From Calocera cornea HHB12733 (Eukaryota; Basidiomycota; Dacrymycetes; Dacrymycetales; Dacrymycetaceae): a stretch of 64,000 bases of DNA. A program made the translations under genes and the position numbers. Every line of letters starts with the position of its first letter. Position 1 is the stretch's first letter. Where the stretch lies: NCBI GenBank assembly GCA_001632435.1, contig KV423915.1:360954-424953 (forward strand). Direction: 5' to 3'. Shown here in pieces: positions 35,283-46,300 of the stretch. Below the pieces are notes generated by a model. That model saw only the letters and a program-made list of their open reading frames with translations, had not been told where the DNA came from and did no database searches.

Positions 35283-36636
35283 ATGCACCCCTGGCTGCAG
35301 GAGAGGATGCGCGCAACCTCTTCAGCATTCGAATCCTCGGACGATGAATCGGATGACGACACCTTCAACCAGCAATGCAGCGCAGCCTTCCTCGTCCTCG
35401 TGGAAGAACAGGCTGCGCATCATACCTCCAGGCACCGTCAGCCTCACCGTTCATACCTGACTCGTCGGGACCTGCTGCAAAACCCGAGGATGCGCACCCC
35501 CTTCCAGCAAGTCCTGATTGGGAAAGTCGACCGCGCTTATATCACCACCATGGGCTTGGATGTGACTACATTCCAGCGCATCCTGCGAGCAGGGTTTCAA
35601 GAGCTGTGGGATTCCGAACCAATCCCACGGACAGATACCTCAGCCTCAGGGGAGCCACGACCAACACAGCGCTCGCTGGACGCAGCTGGGGGCCTGGGCC
35701 TTGTACTCTACTGGCTCAACTCCACCATGTTGGACAAATCGCTCGCTCAAATATTCGCCCTGGTCCCCTCCACAATAACTCGCTACCGAGACTTTGGGCT
35801 AGACCTCTTGTTGCGCACCCTGAAGAGCATTCCTGAGGGTCAGATTGCTTGGCCCCATGAAGAAGAGTTTGGCGTGCTCTCAGACTTGGTGGTGGCCCGA
35901 CATCCCCTGCTCCAGGGGGCGTTTGGCTCGGTGGATGGCCTGAATCTGCCCACGGCAACATCCAGCGATGAACGCTGGCAGAATGCGCAATACAACGGAT
36001 GGTTGCATGGTCATTTCACCAGCAACGTGCTTGTGTTTTCCGCTCGAGGTAAGCCATAGAATGCGCGCAGCCTAAGGTTGCGCATCCTGACCTCAATGTA
36101 CAGGTGACCTGATACATGCCGCAATCAATGCCCCAGGCAGCTGGCACGATTCCCGGGTATCCAGCGCAATCTATGCCAAACTCGAGGAGAACACCCCCGA
36201 AGATTTCTACCTGGCAGCCGACACTGCGTTCCCACACAACAGAAACTCAATAAAGACAAAGATCAAGACACCCGTGAAGAGCGGCACTCGCACTACCAGG
36301 GAGCACTTACTTTTCCTCGACCAACTGGTATCATTTCGGCAATCCGCGGAGTGGGGAATGCGAGCCATCCAAGGCTCGTTTGGCAGACTGCGCCTACCAC
36401 TGGATGCCAATGATCCAGCAGCGCGGCGCACCCTGCTGGAAACTGTATTTCGCCTGCATCAGATCAGGGTGCGCCTAGTTGGCATCAATCAGCTTCGCAA
36501 CGTTTACGAACCCATCTGGACCGAGACATCAGAGCAGAAGCAGGTGTGGGGTTCCCTGCGGGAAATGTTCTTCCCCGACATTCGAAAGGCTGACCGCGTG
36601 GCCAAATTTCATTACATTGTCGTGGATGAAGACTGA
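35283..36636 (+). CDS. DDE_Tnp_4 (Harbinger/IS5-like) transposase
   Basis: Exons 35283-36048 and 36104-36636 give 432 residues. The nuclease domain has the expected order: GAFGSVDGLNLP with the first Asp near residue 217, a YNGWLHGHFTSNVLVFSARG strand split by the intron, NAPGSWHDSRVSS with the second Asp near 268, FYLAADTAFP near 294, and a candidate Glu in SAEWGMRAIQGSF near 337. Upstream is an acidic head with ESSDDESDDD and a helical region (ITRYRDFGLDLLL) like the winged-helix segment of PIF transposases. The reading frame is intact. The ATG at 35,283 was taken because upstream in-frame GTG codons are unlikely starts. Its 3' coding end overlaps the DUF6818 gene by 25 bp. Confidence 0.85.
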
Positions 36637-37915
36637 GCTTCATCCGCAGGCGACAGACTCATAGATTGCGCCATCAATTTACCCATTCCACCCATTCCCA
36701 GCAGCATGGTGCGCATCCTTTCCTGCATCTCGAGCTTGGCCTTCGCCACATCGAGCTCGCCCTGAACGACCAAGTGTGCGCGCGCATCCTGGAGTAGCTG
36801 TGTCCGAAGGGACTCGATCAGCTTGTCCTTCTCGAGGCTGACCGTGACCAGCTCATACTGCTTGTCACGGAGTTGAGCCTGGAGCGAGCTGATCTCGCTC
36901 TGAAACAGGCTGCGCTCGGCCCGCATGGAATCACGTTGTTGGAGCCGCTCGGCCTGCGTTTCGGGGTCGAATGCCCGGCTGACATTGGCCAGCAACGTCG
37001 AGGTTTGCAAATGCCGTCCGCTGGCCTTGGGGCCCGGGGTGACATGGCGGCGCTGTTTCAGAAGAACTCGCTCATCGGTGGTAGTTGTACTGGGCGTGTT
37101 GGAGGCACGCCCAGGTTGCGCCGCACGCTGCGCCCGAGGCGCATCCTCACGGTCAGAGGGAGGCCAATCGATTGGCTCTTCTTCTGCGTCCTCGGGCTCA
37201 TCATCGTCTTGCAGATTGCCCATATGGACATCGTTCTGGATTTCGCGATCAATGTCCTTGGCGCGGCGAATGAGATCAGGCATTTCACCCTCCCCAGTGG
37301 GCTTGGGCTTGTGGGACAGCTGTTGGGTGATCAGTACTGGAAGAGGATGCGCATCCTGGGGAGGGTGCGCACCTCAGCGAACTTCCGTTTCAGGCTCTCT
37401 GCAGAACGACCTTCCATCCCTTCTGTCGCCCAATAGCTCTGCATTCCCGCCATCACGTCCTCCCAGCCCCCAGGCCCAATCGGGCGATTGAGCTCTAAGA
37501 GCTCAATCAACACCGCCAACTCCCCGGTACTGTAGTTGGGTGCCCCCGCACTCCGGCCCTTCATCTTCTTGGGCTCGCGCGCACCCTCCGTGGTGGCTTT
37601 GGTTCCCTTGCGCTTCTTGGACGGTGGAGCAGGCTGCGCATCCTGAGCAAGAGAGGGAAGTGGATCGGGAGTCAGAGCGTAGCTGACAGCATCGGCGAAG
37701 GTGTGCGGAAGACCGTCAGAGTCGATTTGAGGGGAGTGGGGCATGCCGCCGGGGCTGCCGCTGTACGCGCTGCCAGAGCCCCAGGCAGACGCATGACCAG
37801 GCATTGGGAAAGGGACAGTTGAGTGCACATATGTTGGCGAAGGCAGCGGATAAGTCGAGGGGACAAAAGACGGAGTGGGGGCTGGCGAGGGTGCGCGGAT
37901 GGATGAATTCGACAT
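36612..37915 (-). CDS. DUF6818 (Myb/SANT-like) protein with coiled coil
   Basis: Exons 37915-37373 and 37319-36612 give 416 residues. A serine/proline-rich head is followed by a basic patch (PPSKKRKGTK) and a Myb-like segment with NYSTGELAVLIELLELNRPI, GGWEDVMAGM and RSAESLKRKF. Across the intron comes HKPKPTGEGEMPDLIRRAKDI. This combination is the DUF6818 layout (trihelix-like helices, then a KPTG-x-P-x-RxAK block). The C-terminal third is a long coiled coil (SEISSLQAQLRDKQYELVTV). Harbinger elements typically encode a transposase plus a Myb-like DNA-binding partner needed for nuclear import and end binding; this protein fills that place. The single intron holds two motif copies. Confidence 0.8.
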
Positions 37916-38086
37916 GGCTGGTGATGGTGGCTATTGCATAGCCAGGTTGCGCATCCTCTGTTGAGGTAAGAGCAAACGATGCCAAGATTGCAATGTACAA
38001 TGCCCCTCTGTGATTGGTGCAACCTGAGGCCAGCTGGAAACATCCGTTCGATGATGAGGATCCGTGAGGGTTTAGGAGACGCACAA

Positions 38087-38122
38087 AATCTAGAAGAGGG
38101 GGGGGGACCCCTCTTCTAGATT
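38087..38122. repeat. Perfect hairpin near the right end of the element
   Basis: AATCTAGAAGAGGGG at 38,087-38,101 and its exact complement at 38,108-38,122 make a 15-bp stem around a 6-nt G-rich loop. The stem contains TCTAGA/CTAGAT words that recur in the subterminal zones. Confidence 0.9.
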
Positions 38123-38238
38123 CGAAATCTAGGATGGGCGATAAGAAATCTAGGAGTGCGTCGGAGCTTGAAATTTGGCAGCGGCACCTCGGCAGACCCT
38201 ATGTGGCGCATCTAGGAGCCGGAAATCTGTGTATTTAT

Positions 38239-38255
38239 GTCTACGGAAAGTCATC
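38239..38255 (-). repeat. Right terminal inverted repeat
   Basis: GTCTACGGAAAGTCATC, the exact reverse complement of the left repeat, followed by CAGTG at 38,256-38,260 (the second copy of the candidate target duplication). Confidence 0.9.
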
Positions 38256-38260
38256 CAGTG

Positions 38261-38759
38261 ACATCCATTACGTCTCCCCGCCACTGCTTGCTACGCTCTC
38301 CATTGGAAAGCTCAGTCCTGTATACTACCACGCTCCAGCTCAGCGCAGCGATTTCACGTGAATGCAGGCGTATTGGCTACTATGGAACACAAGAAGGAAC
38401 GAGCGACAGCGTCTGATAGGCTATAGGGTTGCGGGAGATGGTAGGGACCAGTTAGTGCGGAAGGAAAGGGAAAGGGAAGGCAAGGGAAGGAAGGGAGAAA
38501 CATGCATACATAAATGAGGGTGTCGATGTTTTGGGGATATCATAAGTGGGATATAACGGTCCCCGGGGCGTGGGGGGGCCGTGGTAGACCGAAGAAAGGA
38601 AAGGAAAGGAAAAGAAGAAGACGATGGGGCAGGTACAGAAATTATTGGCAAATGGGAGTCGGAGTCGGAGTCGGAAGCGGAATCGGATCCGGGTTGCAGA
38701 GGAAAGGTCATTAGCGGGCGGCCCAGTCGCCCAGAGCATCATGCACACGAGGGCACCGG
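38261..38759. other. 3' flank of the kinase gene
   Basis: Purine-rich low-complexity sequence with GAAAGG and GGAGTCGGAGTC runs. No gene seen. Confidence 0.4.
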
Positions 38760-41700
38760 TCAGCGTTGGTGCTGCGAGTGGAACAGCGAGAGCACCTTCT
38801 CCGCGCCCTGCTCGGTGATTTTCTTCATCTTGCTCAGGTTCTTGTGCTTCTCCCGGCCCGTGGGGGACATCGGTCGCTCAGAGTCGCTGAACAGGCTGCG
38901 GTCGGATGACCCGCGCACGAGTGCCCCCGGCACGCCCTCGAGCGACTCGGACGACGTGGGCGACGTCACGTTGACCGACTCCTTGGACGCGCGCGTCGAC
39001 GGCGACGCCGTCAGGTGGAACGAGCTCGGCGGGGTCATCCGGTGCACGCTGCCCGGGTTCGACAGCGCAGCCAGACTCGCCTTCGTTACCGTCGACGAGC
39101 TCTGGGACATGGCCGGGTTGGGCGACTTTGGCCGCAGGAACTGGCCCGTGCTCCGCCGGATGCTCAGGCCCGTCGAGCGGCCCCGCTTGATCTTGCTGTC
39201 CGACGGCGTGGGCGAGTCCGTGCCGTCCAAGCGGTCTGTCGACCCGCCAAACATCCCGCTCGACGGCGTGCGAGAGGACTTGCCGCTGTTCGGCCGGCGG
39301 AACACGGCCAGCCGATACCGATCTACAACACCGCGGGCGAACAGGCTCGTGCCCTTGGTGCCGTTCGCCTCCTCGCCATGCGGCGTCTCCACCATGTCCC
39401 AGTCGTCGTCTTCCCGGTCAAAGACATCGTCGTCGTGCGACATGGTACGGTCCAATGCGGCAACGCCAGACTTCTCCTTTGGCCGACGGGGAACGAAGCG
39501 CGGGTGTTTGCTCCCTCCGGACTTGGGCGGCGTAGCAGGGGTCATTTCCGCGTGCGCCTCCTTGACAGGCGAATGGATCTCTACGTGACGAACCACGGCC
39601 GGCTTGATAGGAGACGACGGGACTTCGATGATCCGCGCGATGGGAGTTTCTGGCTTTGCAACAGGTGCTTCGATCGCTTCTGCCATGCCAGGAGGCATGG
39701 CCGAGGAAGCAGCCTCGACAGGCTCGGCTGGAGAGACTGTCGCGGTAGCCTCGCCAGAAAGCTCGGGCGCAAGCGGGGTTGCCTCGACCTCGAGATCTGC
39801 AGGCTCCTCAAGGATCGGCTCCGGCTCGGCCTTGACCGCTGTGCCATCCAGTACCGGCGAAGCCTCTTCCACAGAAGTAGGCGCGGTGGACCCTGTGAAC
39901 CTCGAGTCGTCCGTGTTCGTGCCGCTCGTGCGGATGCCGGAAGAGGACGTCGTCTCCTCGGCCACGCCCGCGATCTCCTCGGGCTCCTCCTCTACCTCGT
40001 CCATATCAAGGATGATCGAGTGCCGGGCCTTGTACGAATATCCATCAAACACATCTGGCGCCTCCTCCGCATCGGCGGCTGACGACTCGATCCCCGCGGT
40101 GCGCACAGACGACGTCTCGGTGTCCCCCGTGTCGGTGGTGGTGCCGTCGTGCCTCTCCCCCCCAGACTCCTCGGGCTCGTCATGGATGACAGGCTCCATG
40201 TCGAGGAAGGTCTCGTCGAAGTTTTGGGTATCGGACTCGTTGTGGGGATCAATGGGGGGGATATAGGGTGGGATGTAGCGCTTGTGGTACACATGGGTCC
40301 AATCTCTGCACGGACAAGGACAATCAGTATCCGCTGTACCCCAGTCCGTCGAAAGACGCACATCATTTGGAAATACGGGTGCTTCTTGATTCTAGGTTCT
40401 GCCATGCGAAGCGCAGGATTCCGTTGAAGCAGCTGCTCCGCGTCAGAAGCGCTTCTCACACCGTGCAGAGGCAGGACTCACCCCTCTGATCAAGCTCTTG
40501 GTATCCTGATCCATGGCCTTGTCGTCCGGGAACATCAGCTCGTCCTGGAGGACGCGGACGTACATGTCCGCGTGGTTATTAGCCCAGAACGGGGTCTGCG
40601 GCGCATCAGGCTCCCTCAATCCATGTAAACATCCCAAAAAAAGGAGGGACTTACGATGCCCGTCAACATCTCGTACAGCATCGTGCCAAAGCTCCACCAG
40701 TCCACTTCATAGCTATACGGCAGCCCCTGGATGACTTCGGGCGCGAGGTACTCGGCCGTCCCGCAGAACGTGCTCGTGACGTCCCGGTCCTTCTTCCCCC
40801 CGGTCCAGAAGCTCGCCGTGCCGTCCACGTACCCGTTCGGCTGGCCCCAGAAGGGGCTGTTGGAGCGCGGAGGGGTGCCGGGCGCAGAGTACAGGCTCGA
40901 CCCCAGGCTGTTGGTCGGCTGCGCCGCGCGCTTGGGGAACTCCTTCGACAGGCCAAAGTCCGTCAGGACGATGTGCCCGTCTGCGCCGATGAGGATGTTC
41001 TCGGGCTTGAGGTCGCGGTAGATCACGCCCGCCGCGTGCAGCCCTTCGACGCCCTCGACGATTTCGGCGGCGTAGAAGCGCGCGCGGTCGCGCCCCAGGC
41101 GGCCCCAGCGCGCGAGCTGCGTGGCCAGGTCGCCACCGGGGTGGAAGTCCATGACGAGGAAGAGGTTTTCGCGGTCGTGGAAGGACCAGTAGAGCTTGAC
41201 GACGAAGGGGTTTGCCTGGTCGCCCGCGGCCGCCATGCGCTTCAGCACGGCCTGCTCGGTGAGCGTGTGCTGCAGCTCCTGGTGCGCGAGCACATGCCGC
41301 TTCGTGATCGCCTTGAGCGCATACAGGCTCGCGGAGGCGCGGTGTTTGACGAGCAGGACCTTGCCCGCGCACCCCTTGCCGAGCACGCGCAGCATCTCAA
41401 AGTCCTCTATGCGGATCTTGCGCCCTTTCCCGCGTCGCTTGGCACCCTTCTCGCCCTTCTTGCCCTCAACGCCAGAGAGTAGCTCGTCCGCCGCGGCGGA
41501 CAGCGCGCCCGCGTCGGTCGCCTCGTCGTCCTCGGTCGTCTCGGCGATGTCCGTCTCGCTCGGCTGGTGCGTGAGCCCCATGTGCTTCCAGATCCGCTGC
41601 TGCCGCGCAGCGCTGTCCGGGTCGGCGGAGGCCGGGCGCGGGGGCAGGCTCGCGTGCGGGATGTCGGGGATGTGCGCGTGCGCCGCCGGCGCGGCCTTCA

Positions 41701-43386
41701 CCTTCGGCGTCGCGGGAGGCGTGAACGTCAATGGGCGCGTGGCGATGGTCGGGGTGTGCGAGGCGTCCAGTATCGGGAGCGCGGTGGCAGACGCCGACTC
41801 TGCAGGAGGGGAGAGCGGCTCCTGCCCAGCCATCATCTCCGCCGCGGCGCTCATGGTGTACTCCGGCTGCAGCTCCGCCTCCGCCTTCTTCTCCACGGTC
41901 GGGGAGACCTCCTCGACAGTAGGCAGGCCGTCCACTTCCGGTTTCGGCTCCTCCTGAGCCTCCTCCACTGTCACTTTCTCGTTCACCTCCCCCTGCTCCT
42001 CCGATATCGGTTTCGGCTCCGGCTGGGCCTTGTCAACAACCAGCGGCAGCTTCTCCACAAACTTGATGTCCTCCTCCCGCACATCCTCATCCTCGCTCTC
42101 CTCCATCATTTCCTTGAGTCCCTTCCCCTGGGGCGCGGTCCTGCTGGCACTGACGCCATTCACGCCATTCACACTGCCATTCACGCTCAAGTTGGCCGAG
42201 CTCCCATTATTGCTCCCGAGCCCGCCGATCCCGCTCTTGCGAGCGATATGCGCCGCCAGGTCGCTCCTCGCCCTCCGCACGCGCCGCTCAACGCGCCGGC
42301 TCTCCAGGTCCTCCGTCCGCACGCGCACGAACCGCCGCCACGGCTTGGCCGGCTTGACGCGCGGGTCGTTCGACAGCGTGGTGAGGTACTGTGCGACGGC
42401 GGTCGGGTCGGCGTGGACGTCGCCGCCCGAGAGCGGGTGGGAGCGGTTGAGCTGGCGCGCGCGCGCGCCGAACGAGGTGGGCGTGGTGTTGCGCGAGGGG
42501 GAGACGAGGCGGGAGACGGTGGTGAGGAAGGAGCGTTTGCGCGGAGTCGGGGAGACGGGGGTCGTGCTGCCGTTCGGGAGGAGCGGGTGCAGCGGCGAGG
42601 CGGGGAGCTTGATCCCTGGGAGGGCGGCTGCGAGCTGCAGGGGCGCATATACGTCAGCCATGCTTGTTTCTGGGAAAGGGGGCGATAGGGGAAAGCAACG
42701 CACCTTGACCTCGAGCTCCTGGATCTCGGCGATGCTTCTTGTCAGTGTCAGATGGTGCGTAGGGGCTGGAGGTTAGATAAGGTACAAAGGCGGGGTAGAG
42801 TTGGGGGAAGCGGCGGAGAAGCAAGCAGAAGCAGAAGCGGGATCGAGTCAGCACAGCACGTTGATGGGGGCAAGGAAAACGCACTCTTGACGTAGATGGT
42901 GTACGCGGCGCCCTCGGCGCCCTTGGCCTCGGCGACGCTCATGGTCCACATGCCGTCCTCGAGCGGGGCGACGATGGGGGGCGGTGGTGCGACGCCGTTG
43001 GCCTTTGTGTGCGGGAGGGTGGATGGCGCCTGCACGGGGAGCCAGCGCTTGACGCCCTCTGCTGCGCCTGCTGTTCCCGGCCGCTTTGCCGGCATGGGCG
43101 GCGGGGTGGACGGGCGGGTGGAGGACGGGGCGGCTGAGGACGGGGCGAGGGAGGCTGCGTCTGCGTCTGGTTCGCGGGAGGGGGAGAGGAAGGGCGCTGC
43201 GGGAGAAGAAGAGGGAGGGTCAACGACGGGCTGGACGCCGTTTGCGAGTGGAGGCGGCGGCCCACCATCACCCTCGACGTCGAAGGCCAGGCTTTCTATC
43301 TGGATGGGGGGCAGCTGGGGCGGGGGCGAGGGTGGGCGGGCTGAGCCCGCCGAGGGGGAGAGGGGCGGTGAGGTCACGCCGGGCAT
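38760..43386 (-). CDS. PX domain-containing AGC-type serine/threonine kinase
   Basis: Exons 43386-42885, 42765-42704, 42634-40655, 40595-40482, 40432-40362 and 40305-38760 give 1,424 residues. After a proline-rich head, a split PX-like domain runs from MWTMSVAEAKG and YTIYVKTPTHHLTL through SIAEIQELEVKLAAALPGIK to a distal piece with VAQYLTTLSNDPRVKPAKPW, interrupted by a serine-rich insert. The kinase domain starts near residue 598: LGKGCAGKV, YALKAITK, VIYRDLKPENIL, TDFGLSK, CGTAEYLAPEV and VDWWSFGTMLYEML. An insert follows the DFG region, and an AGC-like tail has HPYFQMIDWTHVYHKRYIPP and DETFLD. The C-terminal 480 residues are acidic and disordered. PX binds phosphoinositides, so membrane recruitment on endosomes is likely. 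It is related to PX-AGC kinases of basidiomycetes; no accepted gene name is given. Confidence 0.85.
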
Positions 43387-46300
43387 TTTGCTCGGTGAGG
43401 ACGGGTGTGACGACGGCGAGGGCGAGGGCGAGGGGGGTGGGATGTGTAGATGAGGCGGGAGCAGTGGAGTGGTGGTCGAGTCGAAAGAGGCAGGCAGGCA
43501 GGAGGGCTCTCGCTGTCCGCTTGGGGGATGCGTGCCAACCGGGGTAAGTGGTCAGCAGCGCGCGGGTGTGTGTGTGTGTGCTGCAGGCGGTGAGCGGGCA
43601 GGCGGGCAGGCGGTGGCGGTGGATGGGATGGGATGGGATGGGAAGGGAGCGAGGTTGGTGACAGCAAGCAGGCGGGGCCCGCGAGGCGACCGCGCAGTCG
43701 GGCTGGGCGGGGCGAGCGTGTCCCGGGTAGAAGGACGAGGGGGAGCGGGAGGGAAGAACGGTGCGCCGGCCGGGTGGGCGGGTGGCCGGGCAGGATCGTC
43801 CACCGATCCGGGAGGCGTGCGTGCAGCGAGGCGAAGAGCGGCCTTTGCCCCACCGGGCGGGCGAGGATGCGGGTGCGGTGGGGGATTCGACGAGCGCGAA
43901 GAACAGAGAGCCTGAGCGGGTGAAATGCAAACTGCAGGGATGCGGTGGGCAATCAGCCTGAGCCGTCTCACGACAAAACCACGTCCGTTTCGCGCCTCGA
44001 CCGGTGGCGCACACCACCACCGTCTGCTCTGCGCTTTTCCCCCACTGGCCGCACTCCGCTAGTCATTCGACGCCTATCGCTATACAACCCACAACCCACA
44101 ACTGACATTTTTAACATTCTGCAACTCCCACTGCCGTCCCATACCGTACCGCACAACCCGCCATCCCACCAGTCCCCTACCAGCAGCGAGCAAAATCCAT
44201 GTCCCTCCTAACCTTGTCCCCTGAGTGTCAGCTCCCCGCTACAGTACCGTGTCTCCCGCCCTCCAGCCTCGCCCCGTGCCCTCCCTCAGGTGCGGTGCGC
44301 AGCGCCTTCCCAGGCGAGGGGCGGTCCAGTGGCTGTGCCCACAGCCTCCGCTCCCCCCTCCAGGCTGGCGGGTCTCGAGGTGGAGGCCTATTTACCCGCA
44401 GACCCACCGATCACCCCTCCGCCAGCCGATCACGCGTCTTCGAGCGGGCCCGGGCCCTGCCGCGCGTCATGGTCAGCGGGATACAGTACGCCAGCCCTGG
44501 CGTGTGTGCCCACCGGGCGTATCATATCCATATCCCTATCGTGCCTCTGCAATGTCAACCCCCATATCCTCACACCCCCTAAGAGTCATAATCATAAGCT
44601 CGCACTAGCATACTTATCACGCAGTATCCTATCGATATCGATATCGGCCCGCGGCAAGGCCTAGGCTCCCGCTCTGGCTCTGGCTCTGGCTCGGGCTTGC
44701 CCTCTCCCGCGGCGGGCCCACGATGCATATATGCATATCCTCATGTGTAGGTACATAGGATAGGGCAAAGCAGCCAACGCCGAAAGCAGGCCAACGCCCA
44801 AACCTAGTTTCTCCGCGCTGAGCGCACCACTGGCCGCCGTACTGTACGTGCACCATCGCTCCATCGCACCGCCGCACCGCCGCGGCATGCATGCACACAG
44901 ACCCAGCCGCGAACCGAGGTCATACAGTAGTAATGATAACAATGTCCCCATATCAGAGCGAGCAACGTTCGCGGTCCTGCTCGCCACGCGTGGATGCCGT
45001 TGCGATTCGCGAGCAATTGGCTTCGCGGCTAACTTATAACCAGTAGTTAGGACTACAGTAGATGCCCCACTGGGTCTGGCCCCGGGTCGTCGCGGTCGAC
45101 AGGATGACGCGCTGCCGCACCACCGCCGGCGCACTCTTGCGCACCTGGATCTCACTATGTACGTAGTTCAGCACTGTAGTCTTTCTTCCTCCAGCCCAAT
45201 CTCAGTCCTTTTAGCCAAGTACAGCGCCCCGCTCCGCTCCAGCAAAAGGGAAAAGGGGGTGCGAAGCCTATCGGATAAGCTTCTGCTTATCATCCTCTCT
45301 CATGCCAGACCACGTACTGCTCCTTCTGTCCAGCGTATCCCAGGAGCCGCCTATGACAGCTGGTGGTTGTACGGCGGCTTTTCAGCTTCTCCCCACCGGC
45401 TTTCAGCAGTATGTGCAGTAGCCGAAGCTGCTGAAAATGCGTGGAGCGTGGATAGCAGAGGAGCCCTTTGACCATGCTGTCGTTGTCGCATATCGTACAC
45501 ACGCATAGACTCCCAACATACCGTCACATATCACACATCGTCGCAAGCCCGCAGCGGGAGGGGAAGCACTGTACTGAGATACAGTAAATGAAGACATATC
45601 CCCTCGCTCGGATTGGGCCCTGCGCTAACGGGCCTTCGGCGCACTACACACTAGTACTGCTGTAAGCACCCGCGGCCATCGCCGCGTTCAACAGAGTTCG
45701 TCCCCCCCCCGCCCGGCTCTCCCCGCACACACGCTCGTACGCATGCGCATACTTGCACCCAGGCCGAACCCGCACGAACGCCCGGGACTCCTGCCCTGAC
45801 CAGGTGAAGAAGAAGCCCCGGACACCGTCGAGTCAGACCTCGGCGGTCCCTGGGTTTCTAGAAGTTTCCCCCGCGGTACAACGGTATGACGGACTCGGCG
45901 GATCGGATCGGACGGATCGGATCGGGGCGGAGGCCGAGCGCGCCTCGCGGTTGCGGATGGGGAGTGGAAGAAGGGGATGATGCACGCGTTTGGATCTGGG
46001 CTGGTCCTGCTCCTGCTCCTTCTCGTGCGGAGATGAGTTGGGGCTGGTTATTTGGACGTCCGGCCTACTACTTGGCTAGGGCGCTCGACTACCCGGACGG
46101 GACGGGACTCGGTACGGGCTATGCCCTGTGCATCTGCATCACTTTCAGCAAGCAGCGCAACACTAGCGCTGGGCTAGGCGGCCATTACTAGATGTGGGAA
46201 GGGAAAGGGGGGAGAAGCACACCCTCAAGCCCCTCCTGCGAAGCGCTTCGTGGATGTCACTAGGTGGATTATGGTTGTTGGCTAGGTGGCCGATCGAAGT

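Larger units (their letters stand above)
32150..38215. repeat. About fifty dispersed copies of the quasi-palindrome CAGGnTGCGCAnCCTG
   Basis: By eye I count roughly fifty full or half copies, about one per 120 bp, on both strands. Good full copies are near 32,543, 33,202, 33,698, 33,831, 34,859, 35,205, 36,075, 37,344, 37,632 and 37,943. Half copies have GG(A/T/G)TGCGC or GCGCA(A/T/C)CC. Copies occur in coding sequence, where they often encode Ala-His-Pro or Arg-Met-Arg-Thr, in all ten inferred introns of the element, and in the spacers. I see no comparable density on either side of the terminal inverted repeats. Confidence 0.85.
32070..38255. mobile_element. 6.2-kb Harbinger/IS5-like DNA transposon carrying an RPA1-like gene
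   Basis: The element is bounded by a perfect 17-bp inverted repeat, GATGACTTTCCGTAGAC, and a candidate CAGTG duplication. Inside are an RPA1-like gene (+), a DDE transposase (+) and a DUF6818 protein gene (-), the last two converging. Subterminal zones at both ends share copies of TCCTAGAT (three near the left end, at least four near the right). Imperfect similarity continues inward from the repeats (AGATTTC, CCTAGAT). All three frames are open, so the copy looks potentially autonomous. It sits in the spacer between the hydrolase and the PX-AGC kinase genes. The element contains about fifty copies of one short quasi-palindrome. Confidence 0.85.

Noticed and set aside
38581..40082. Long plus-strand frames opposite the kinase C-terminus
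   Set aside because: G+C-rich shadow frames without motif. The minus strand is the continuous kinase tail.
41567..42688. 373-codon plus-strand frame opposite the kinase N-terminal half
   Set aside because: Shadow; the minus strand carries PX and kinase motifs.
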